Part shown: piece after piece, positions 1 through 5,310 of the stretch
Layout of the letters: each line of letters starts with the position of its first letter
How positions within the stretch are numbered: position 1 is the first letter of the stretch
Assembly (NCBI GenBank): GCA_964527535.1
Contig: CAZGPW010000291.1
Coordinates: 1 to 15,066 of the forward strand
Direction of reading: 5' to 3'
Origin: JAQIBY01 sp964527535
GTDB taxonomy: Bacteria > Bacteroidota > Bacteroidia > Bacteroidales > ML635J-15
DNA length: 15,066 nucleotides
Notes under the pieces: model-generated
Seen by the model: only the letters and a program-made list of their open reading frames with translations
What the model was told of the DNA's origin: nothing
Database searches by the model: none
Made by a program: the position numbers and the translations under genes

Positions 1-587
1 TAGCAGCAGCAAGACCTGTTCATCCACATAATTATCAATCAGCATTATGCTTTTTTTGGCTGTTTTAACCAGGTCTGTGGCAAAAACCCAGGCATCAAAC
101 ACCTGTCCGTTGAAGAAAATGCCTTCGTTTGGTGGAAGGCTGGCTTGGATTTGGAAATCAATTTTCTCAAGTTTTTGATTTATGTTGTTAACCTGATCTT
201 CAATCCTGTCCACACGCTTATTGATAGAATATCCTCTCAATAAATGATCTTTTAAAACTTGATTTGCCCAAATACGGAACTGTGTTCCTCTTTTTGATTT
301 TACCCTGTAGCCAACTGAAATAATAACATCAAGATTATAGAATTAATTTATCTTTTAACAATTCGTCCTCCTTCATTTTGAACTGTCGCAAATTTTGCGA
401 CAGTTGAATTTTCATCAAGCTCCTTTTCCTTGAATGCATTGTTAATATGTTTGCCGATGGTTTTAACATCTCTATCAAACAAATATGCTATCTGATGCCT
501 GTTGAGCCATACTGTTTCATTTTCCACACGCACTTCCAACTTAGTTGAATTATCTTCTGCCTGATAGAGTATTATTTGGTTTTCCAT
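1..587 (-). pseudogene. RhuM-family protein, disrupted (nonsense plus frameshift), C-terminus beyond window
   Basis: The first 79 codons (587 down to 351) read as the N-terminus of a RhuM-family protein, including 'VWLNRHQIAYLFDRDVKTIGKHINNAF' and 'STVAKFATVQNEGGRIVKR'. RhuM was named from a Salmonella pathogenicity island; its biochemical role is unknown to me, and the N-terminal part looks like a DNA-binding domain. At 348-350 a TAA stands where the family has a Glu codon ('VKREIN'). About seven bases later, near 341, one base is missing from the codon before 'YNLDVIIS'. From 339 to the window start the shifted frame is fully open and continues the family sequence ('YNLDVIISVGYRVKSKRGTQFRIWANQVLKDHLLRGYSINKRVDRIEDQV' region), through an amphipathic stretch to 'DAWVFATDLVKTAKKSIMLIDNYVDEQVLLLL'. 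Both lesions lie within ten bases, and the rest is well preserved, so inactivation looks recent, or there is a local sequence error. The full gene would extend beyond base 1. Confidence 0.85.
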
Positions 588-613
588 GTTGCCGGATCAA
601 TAATCGAATACCA

Positions 614-645
614 CAAATGTAAAAATTCTGAGGTTACCAGGCAAA
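614..645 (-). promoter_or_regulatory. Bacteroidota-type promoter for the RhuM gene
   Basis: On the minus strand TTTG (645-642) is followed by 20 bases and TACATTTG (621-614). This matches the -33/-7 pattern of the Bacteroidota primary sigma factor (TTTG and TAnnTTTG). Transcription would start around base 607, some 20 bases before the ATG at 587. Identified by motif and spacing only. Confidence 0.6.
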
Positions 646-758
646 TTACAAACATGCTTGCCCTTAGAATCTACACAACACTCACACCTCGTAGAAACTC
701 CTTAACATTCTGGAATTTTGCATGTACACGGGTAGGTTAGTGCAGGTGTTAATGGATT

Positions 759-1727
759 TTATTCCACCCGGAGCACTTCGATGTTAAAAACAAGCGTGGA
801 GTAGGGGGGTATGGGGCCTTCCTGATGGGGGCCATAGGCCTGGTCAAACGGAACGATCAGCGTAAGCTTGCCGTTTTCCTTGACCCCAATCAGCCCCTTT
901 TCAAGGCCGGGAATAACCGTGTTTTTACCCATGTCAAAAGTGAAGGGGCGGCCTTCTTTTTTTGTGTCGGAAAACGGGGAATCGTTCAGAAATAAACCTA
1001 TGTAATGAATGGTAACGCGGGAATCCTGATTTATGGCGGGGCCATTTCCCTGAACATGTATTTCCCTGTAAATGCGGTCGCCAATCTGTTCTGCATTTAT
1101 ATCATGTTCAAGCATGTATTTTTTGATGTCGCTGTTTTCTTTCCGGCGTGCTTCCTCTATTATTTTATCTTGTTTAGTCTGAAATTCCGTATTGGGGATA
1201 AGATCAATTATCTTGACAAAAAAACGGAGGGAGTCTCCCGGGGACACAAAATCCGGGATGTTAACCAGTTCTTTTGTGTATGTGAAAAAGTCTGTGGCTT
1301 CAACAATAAATTCAGCGCTGTCTTTTTCATGCATTTGCAGCAAACCATAATTGATGCTGCCTGGATACTTTGGTTTGGTCAGCATCATTTTGAAATCTCC
1401 CGGCACTTCACGTGAAGAAAACAGCAGGCTGTCTTTTAGGTAATAATCCATGTGCAGGTGAAGCACATCCCCGATATCGGCATAAGGCAGGTTTGGATGA
1501 TATGCGTACACGTGCAGGCGTATCCCGTTTTTCAATCTTTTATAAAAAGGGGCTGGTGCCGGGCTGCCCGGATGTGAGGCCGTGTCTTTTTTTTCGAGTT
1601 TATTTACACCGGAATCAATGGCCGGGGTCTCGTTTACATCATAGCGTTTGTCCGGCTTGCAGGACGTTGTGATGACAATCCAGCCCAGAAAAAAAATGCC
1701 TGCTATACATGTTTTTTTAGTCAACAT
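759..1727 (-). CDS. FKBP-type peptidyl-prolyl isomerase lipoprotein, two FKBP-like domains
   Basis: Predicted envelope lipoprotein of 322 residues. A type II signal peptide ends at 'VITTSC', making Cys23 the likely lipidated residue. A Pro/Ser-rich linker follows, then a degenerate FKBP-like domain (about 60-180), a charged helical linker (about 185-215), and a better-preserved C-terminal FKBP domain (about 218-322) with 'VTIHYIG', 'TVIPGLEKGL', 'AYG' and 'STLVFNIEVL'. The usual Phe-Asp pair of the active site reads Phe-Ser, so activity may be reduced. Start choice: the open frame can begin at a TTG at 1745, but I prefer the ATG at 1727. It gives a normal lipoprotein signal and overlaps the upstream gene by only 11 bases, consistent with translational coupling. 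Last gene of the nrnA operon. Its substrates, presumably exported proteins, are unknown. Confidence 0.85.
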   Translation of the reverse strand: MLTKKTCIAGIFFLGWIVITTSCKPDKRYDVNETPAIDSGVNKLEKKDTASHPGSPAPAPFYKRLKNGIRLHVYAYHPNLPYADIGDVLHLHMDYYLKDSLLFSSREVPGDFKMMLTKPKYPGSINYGLLQMHEKDSAEFIVEATDFFTYTKELVNIPDFVSPGDSLRFFVKIIDLIPNTEFQTKQDKIIEEARRKENSDIKKYMLEHDINAEQIGDRIYREIHVQGNGPAINQDSRVTIHYIGLFLNDSPFSDTKKEGRPFTFDMGKNTVIPGLEKGLIGVKENGKLTLIVPFDQAYGPHQEGPIPPYSTLVFNIEVLRVE

Positions 1728-2586
1728 TGATAAGTTCGATTTCAAATATCAACGTAGAATACGGCAAAATCTTATTTTTTCCCTGCTTTCCGTAAGCCAG
1801 TTTGGAAGGTATGATGAGGCGGGCTTTTCCGCCTTCTTTCAGTTGTTGCACACCCAGTTCAAGGCCTTTTATAACTTTACCTGCGCCAACAGCAAAGCGC
1901 ATAGGTTGTTTTCCTATTGACGTATCAAACGGTTTCCCGCTGATGAACTTGCCGGTATAATGGATGGTTACAATGTCCCCGGGTTTTGGTTTTTCCCCTG
2001 TGCCATTTTCAAGATGTACCACAAATAAACCACTCGAATCCGGTTCAACGGTGGTGTTTGTTATTTCCAGGTAATGGTCGAGCAGTTCCATTTCTTTTTC
2101 TATGGATGTGTGGAGGTTTTTTGTGATTTGACTGCCATAATCTTCCTCTTTAAGAATATCTTTAAGCTTGATGTGAATGGTGATTTTATCGCCGGAAGCA
2201 ATGTTTTCAGGAATGTTTTCCTGTTTTATGCTGAATTTTAAAAAGTCATGCGCATTAATACGAAAGGAGGCACTGTCTTTCAGGTGCATCATAGCCAGGG
2301 CTTCTTCAAAAGAACCGCCGGTGTAGGAGGGAGGTTTAATGGTTTGCAGGTAAGTTCTGTCCATATCGGATGAATTAAACAGCACGTCGCCTTCATGGGT
2401 TTCATACATCATATTGAGGATTACCACATCGCCTTTTTGGGGTTTTTGGTTATCAGGATGCTGTTGATGAATTTTATACTCCAGTCCACTGTCTGTTTCA
2501 TTAAAACCTTTGTCTTGCTTGTTGTTGCAAGCTGTAAGAAACAATGTGGCGGAAAGAAAATAAACGGTAAACTGTTTCATAATCAT
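1717..2586 (-). CDS. FKBP-type peptidyl-prolyl isomerase lipoprotein, two FKBP-like domains
   Basis: Protein of 289 residues with a lipoprotein signal ending 'LFLTAC' (Cys20). A first, weakly conserved FKBP-like domain covers about 34-145. A second canonical one (about 187-289) has 'VTIHYTG' (Tyr210), 'PFDTS' (Phe220-Asp221), 'KVIKGLELGV' (Val238-Ile239), 'LAYGKQG' (Tyr265) and 'STLIFEIELINV' (Phe281). These match most ligand-pocket positions of FKBP12; the pocket-floor Trp is Leu, as in many bacterial FKBPs. Of the three FKBP genes here, this has the most complete active site and is the most likely to be catalytic. The ATG at 2586 overlaps the TGA of the upstream gene (ATGA), so coupled translation is likely; a second ATG two codons in (2580) is an alternative. 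The two-domain layout resembles its downstream neighbour, suggesting an old duplication. Confidence 0.9.
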   Translation of the reverse strand: MIMKQFTVYFLSATLFLTACNNKQDKGFNETDSGLEYKIHQQHPDNQKPQKGDVVILNMMYETHEGDVLFNSSDMDRTYLQTIKPPSYTGGSFEEALAMMHLKDSASFRINAHDFLKFSIKQENIPENIASGDKITIHIKLKDILKEEDYGSQITKNLHTSIEKEMELLDHYLEITNTTVEPDSSGLFVVHLENGTGEKPKPGDIVTIHYTGKFISGKPFDTSIGKQPMRFAVGAGKVIKGLELGVQQLKEGGKARLIIPSKLAYGKQGKNKILPYSTLIFEIELINVD

Positions 2587-3119
2587 TGTAAATCTATGAG
2601 TTCGATATTATATACAAGGATGGCATCCGCCGGAATTTTATCGCCATCTCCCGGCAGTCCATAAGCAAGGTGCGGAGGGACAATGATTCTGGCTTTATCC
2701 CCTTTGTGCATTTTAAACAAAGCTTCTTCGAGGCCGCTTTCCAGTTCTACCCTGCCCAGTTTGAGCTTTTTGGGGCCGGTACTGTCTGAAGAATAACAAA
2801 AAGTGCCGTCAAGCAGGTGCAGCTCATACTTTATGATGGCATATTGTCCGGTATCGGCTTCAGTGCCCGTTCCCTGTTCATATATTTCATAATACAATCC
2901 GGTGCCGGTGCGGGTCATGTTCCAGTTGCGGCGGTCGGCGTACCCTTCTATCTGCATGTCCTGGTCTTTTACCTTGCGTTTGTTCCAGTCCATCATGGGG
3001 ACTTTGTATTCTTCTTTGATTTCCGACATTTCCTTTTTTTCGGGTTGATTGTTGCGTTGGCAGGAGAAAGATGACATCAGCAACGACAAAGGAAGCAGTA
3101 TGATGATTGTGCTTTTCAT
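2583..3119 (-). CDS. FKBP-type peptidyl-prolyl isomerase lipoprotein, single domain (GldI-like group)
   Basis: Protein of 178 residues. A hydrophobic signal ends at Cys20 ('SSFSC', a loose lipobox acceptable in Bacteroidota). A charged, probably helical stretch follows (about 25-68), then one FKBP domain (about 72-178) with 'TGTGLYYEIYEQGTG', 'YELHLLDGTFCYSSD', 'ESGLEEALFKMHKGDKARIIVPPHLAYG' and 'GDGDKIPADAILVYNIELID'. The Phe-Asp active-site pair reads Phe-Cys. The 'AYG...GDGDKI' block and the position next to an nrnA gene recall GldI, a lipoprotein needed for gliding in Flavobacterium johnsoniae. No other gliding gene is present, so I call it only GldI-like; a general envelope folding role is equally possible. 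It lies 3 bases after nrnA and overlaps the next gene by 4. Confidence 0.87.
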   Translation of the reverse strand: MKSTIIILLPLSLLMSSFSCQRNNQPEKKEMSEIKEEYKVPMMDWNKRKVKDQDMQIEGYADRRNWNMTRTGTGLYYEIYEQGTGTEADTGQYAIIKYELHLLDGTFCYSSDSTGPKKLKLGRVELESGLEEALFKMHKGDKARIIVPPHLAYGLPGDGDKIPADAILVYNIELIDLQ

Positions 3120-3122
3120 GGT

Positions 3123-4145
3123 CTATTTTAGTTTTTCGGCATATTCAGCCAGTTTATAAACGAATAAATCAATGCTTTCTTGTATGTCCAGGTTGGTTTC
3201 TCCACCTGCAGCGTTTAAATGTCCACCACCATTGAAATACCTGGCTGCAAATTCATTGGCAGGAAAATCACCAATGGAACGGAAGGATATTTTAATGTGA
3301 TTTTGTTTTTCCAGAAACAAAGCGGAAAAACGGGTCCCTTTGATGGATAATGGGTAATTTACAAAGCCTTCGGTATCGCCAGGGTGAAAATGATATTGCT
3401 TTTGCTCTTCCTGTGTCAGAACGATGTAGGCAGTGTGGTATTCGGGGATATGGTATAAGTTGTCTTTCAGTGCCAACCCCAGCAATTTCATCCGGCTGCA
3501 GGAATAATTGTTATATACATTGGCATACACCATGTCTTTTCTGATGCCTGTATCAAGCAGTGATGCAACAATTTCAAACGTCCGGGGTAAGGATGAATTA
3601 TAACTGAAACACCCCGTATCTGTCATGATCCCTGCATATAAGCATTCCCCGATGTCCCTGTCAATAAGGTCAGCCCATCCGAATATTTCGATGCATTCAA
3701 TGGTAAGCTCAGCGGTGCTGCTTACGCTTATGTCTGAAATGGTATATGTGGCGTCATTGCACGGCTCGGGATGGTGGTCAATTAACAGGCTCGGGCAGTC
3801 CATCTTTCTGACAACGGGTTCCAGCCAGTCAAGGCGGCTCAATACATTGAAATCCATCATGATCAGAAAATCCGTTTCCTTTAATTGCTGTAAACAGTTT
3901 TTCTTGTTTTTGTTTCCAATGATGATGCGTTCATGGTCTTTCATCCAGGCCAGAAATTCAGGGTAAGCATTTGGCGATATTACCGATACGTTTTTACCCA
4001 GTTTTTTCAACAACAGGTAAAACCCCTGGGTTGAGCCGAGTGCATCGCCATCCGGGTTGTTGTGCATGAGAATGCTTATGTTCCCGGCATTTAAAATTGC
4101 CTTTTTTATTTGATTAGCTTTATCCTCCGGTAATATATTGTTCAT
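3123..4145 (-). CDS. nrnA: Bifunctional oligoribonuclease / pAp phosphatase NrnA (DHH-DHHA1 family)
   Basis: Cytoplasmic Mn-dependent phosphoesterase of 340 residues, the normal family length. Characterised NrnA enzymes degrade 2-5 nt RNA fragments to mononucleotides and remove the 3' phosphate of pAp from sulphur assimilation. All metal-binding motifs are present: 'HNNPDGDALGS' (His28, Asp32, Asp34; the usual HxxPDGD with NN in the variable positions), 'MMDFN' (Asp98), 'IDHHPEP' (Asp123-His124-His125), 'MTDTG' (Asp176), and the DHHA1 substrate-binding 'GGGHLNAAGG' (306-315). The ATG at 4145 is the first in frame and starts a normal N-terminus ('NQIKKAILNAGNISILMHNNPDGD'). First gene of a four-gene operon with a clear promoter about 35 bases upstream. 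The link to envelope prolyl isomerases is positional, not an obvious shared pathway. Confidence 0.93.
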   Translation of the reverse strand: MNNILPEDKANQIKKAILNAGNISILMHNNPDGDALGSTQGFYLLLKKLGKNVSVISPNAYPEFLAWMKDHERIIIGNKNKKNCLQQLKETDFLIMMDFNVLSRLDWLEPVVRKMDCPSLLIDHHPEPCNDATYTISDISVSSTAELTIECIEIFGWADLIDRDIGECLYAGIMTDTGCFSYNSSLPRTFEIVASLLDTGIRKDMVYANVYNNYSCSRMKLLGLALKDNLYHIPEYHTAYIVLTQEEQKQYHFHPGDTEGFVNYPLSIKGTRFSALFLEKQNHIKISFRSIGDFPANEFAARYFNGGGHLNAAGGETNLDIQESIDLFVYKLAEYAEKLK

Positions 4146-4179
4146 TTTATGCCTTGTTGTTTAAGATGTCAATAGATAA

Positions 4180-4211
4180 CAAATATACACTTCAGATGCT
4201 TTATATGCAAA
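4180..4211 (-). promoter_or_regulatory. Bacteroidota-type promoter of the nrnA-FKBP operon
   Basis: On the minus strand TTTG (4211-4208), 20 bases, then TATATTTG (4187-4180). Exact match to TAnnTTTG with the same spacing as the RhuM promoter. The predicted start is near 4173, giving a leader of about 28 bases before the ATG at 4145. Confidence 0.65.
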
Positions 4212-4235
4212 TGGTGATTTTTTATGTGGACGTGC

Positions 4236-4319
4236 CCCTTATTTCCTGGCTAAAAAAACTATCCAAACTTTACGAAAGTTCCAAACTTTCGTAAAGTTTT
4301 TTTAGCCAGGAAATAAGGG
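4236..4319. repeat. Long nested perfect inverted repeat (84 bp)
   Basis: Outer arms of 25 bases (4236-4260 and 4295-4319; 'CCCTTATTTCCTGGCT' followed by A7CT) are perfectly complementary. An inner pair (4265-4280 with 4284-4299, 3-base loop) is also perfect over 16 bases but shares bases 4295-4299 with the outer arm. The strand can therefore fold as an 11-bp inner stem plus a 25-bp outer stem with a one-sided 9-base bulge (4261-4269), or extend the inner stem at the cost of the outer. It lies upstream of both predicted divergent promoters, so it is not an ordinary terminator for either gene. Possibly a miniature mobile or REP-type element; no target duplication seen at its ends. Confidence 0.9.
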
Positions 4320-4337
4320 TCGGTCTCCGGCTTCTAT

Positions 4338-4434
4338 CTGTCATCTATGGCGGCTGTATTTGCAATCCCCGCCAGGAGCTTCCGATGGTCGCTCTGCCGG
4401 ATGATGCAAAATACAAAACCGCCATAAATGACAG
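4338..4434. repeat. Imperfect inverted repeat next to the long hairpin
   Basis: Left arm 4338-4367 ('CTGTCATCTATGGCGGCTGT' onward) and right arm 4403-4434 pair with a few mismatches and small bulges around a spacer of about 35 bases that is more GC-rich than the surroundings. The region 4320-4500 is richer in G and C than the flanking genes, and a small palindrome GCGAT-TT-ATCGC occurs at 4483-4494. It may be the remains of a small mobile element or a structured RNA. No open frame of interest. Confidence 0.7.
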
Positions 4435-4520
4435 GATATGCGCCTGCGCCCTCACGCGGGAAATGTGATTGTGAGATGGGAAGCGATTTATCGCATCCAC
4501 AAACTATTTACAAAAAATAA

Positions 4521-4553
4521 TTGGGCATTGTTCTCACAAACTGATTATTTTTG
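4521..4553 (+). promoter_or_regulatory. Bacteroidota-type promoter for the HEAT-like gene
   Basis: TTG (4521-4523), 22 bases, then TATTTTTG (4546-4553), an exact TAnnTTTG. Transcription would start near 4560, only about 10 bases before the ATG at 4570. This supports 4570 over the in-frame upstream ATG at 4438, which lies at the edge of the repeat region. Confidence 0.5.
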
Positions 4554-4569
4554 TGCAAAATTCATAATC

Positions 4570-5085
4570 ATGGAAACAAAACTCACTGATAAACAAAAGG
4601 CCTGCCTGAAAACATTGCAATCGGACAACAGGCAAAATATTTATAAATGCATTGACAACTTGTTTACAATTGGAGCTGTACCCCTTCTGCCTGCTGTGTT
4701 TGACCTTTATCAAAAATATGAAGACCCGGAATTACGTGATAAAATACTGGTATTTTTACGTGAAATAAAAGACAAAACAGCGCCAGAAATATTTGTGGAA
4801 GAAATGAAAAACCGTACATGGGATTCCGGTCTTGATATGGTATTGAGCATTTGCTGGCAATCATCACTGGACTTTTCACCCCATATTGAAGATTTTCTTA
4901 TCTGGGCAGATTCTGATGACATGCAGGTACAAATGGAAGCGCTTACCAACATTGAACAATTTATATTCAACAAAAACGCTGAAGGCAGGGAAAAAGTACG
5001 CTCCAGGTTGAAAAACATGGCATTGGAGGCTTCCGGTAAAAAACGGGAACTGATTTTCTCCTTCTTGTCAGCAATGCAGGGATAA
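4570..5085 (+). CDS. HEAT-like helical-repeat protein, hypothetical
   Basis: Protein of 171 residues beginning 'METKLTDKQKACLKTLQ', with no signal peptide or membrane segment, so cytoplasmic. It consists of successive amphipathic helix pairs: 'AVPLLPAVFDLYQKYEDPELRDKILVFLREIKDKTAPEIFVEEM', then 'FSPHIEDFLIWADSDDMQVQMEALTNIEQFI', then 'REKVRSRLKNMA'. The pattern of a helix, 'DPELRDKIL' and another helix is typical of HEAT/ARM-type scaffolds that bind other proteins. I recognise no catalytic motif and do not know its partner. The start is set by the promoter at 4546-4553 and by composition: the in-frame extension back to 4438 translates repeat sequence. Transcribed away from the nrnA operon and separated by 225 bases from the glycosyltransferase downstream, so probably a single-gene unit. 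Confidence 0.8.
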   Translation: METKLTDKQKACLKTLQSDNRQNIYKCIDNLFTIGAVPLLPAVFDLYQKYEDPELRDKILVFLREIKDKTAPEIFVEEMKNRTWDSGLDMVLSICWQSSLDFSPHIEDFLIWADSDDMQVQMEALTNIEQFIFNKNAEGREKVRSRLKNMALEASGKKRELIFSFLSAMQG

Positions 5086-5235
5086 ACCTTTACAGACAAT
5101 TATAATTTACAAAACCTGTCCCTGCCTGGACTGGATTTATCGGGTACATGGTACATTTTAACCGAAGTATATTAACATATTCGGGAATGTAAAATTTGAG
5201 CAACAACGAAGACAATGTACTTTAAAAACGGACAC

Positions 5236-5265
5236 TTGTTTTAAAAATATTTTTTCACTATCTTG
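5236..5265 (+). promoter_or_regulatory. Possible promoter of the GT4-GH130 genes
   Basis: TTG (5236-5238), 20 bases, then TATCTTG (5259-5265), one T short of TAnnTTTG. The start would be near 5272, about 39 bases before the ATG at 5311. Apart from this I see nothing clear between 5086 and 5310. Confidence 0.35.
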
Positions 5266-5310
5266 TGGCTTATTAAGAACTAGTCCATAACCAATATAAC
5301 TAAAAATAAA

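Noticed and set aside
1728..1745. Extended start (TTG at 1745) for the last FKBP lipoprotein.
   Set aside because: The ATG at 1727 gives a better lipoprotein signal and a smaller overlap with the upstream gene.
4438..4569. In-frame N-terminal extension of the HEAT-like protein starting at 4438.
   Set aside because: It lies at the edge of the inverted-repeat region, has no protein-like character, and the predicted promoter at 4521-4553 lies downstream of that start.
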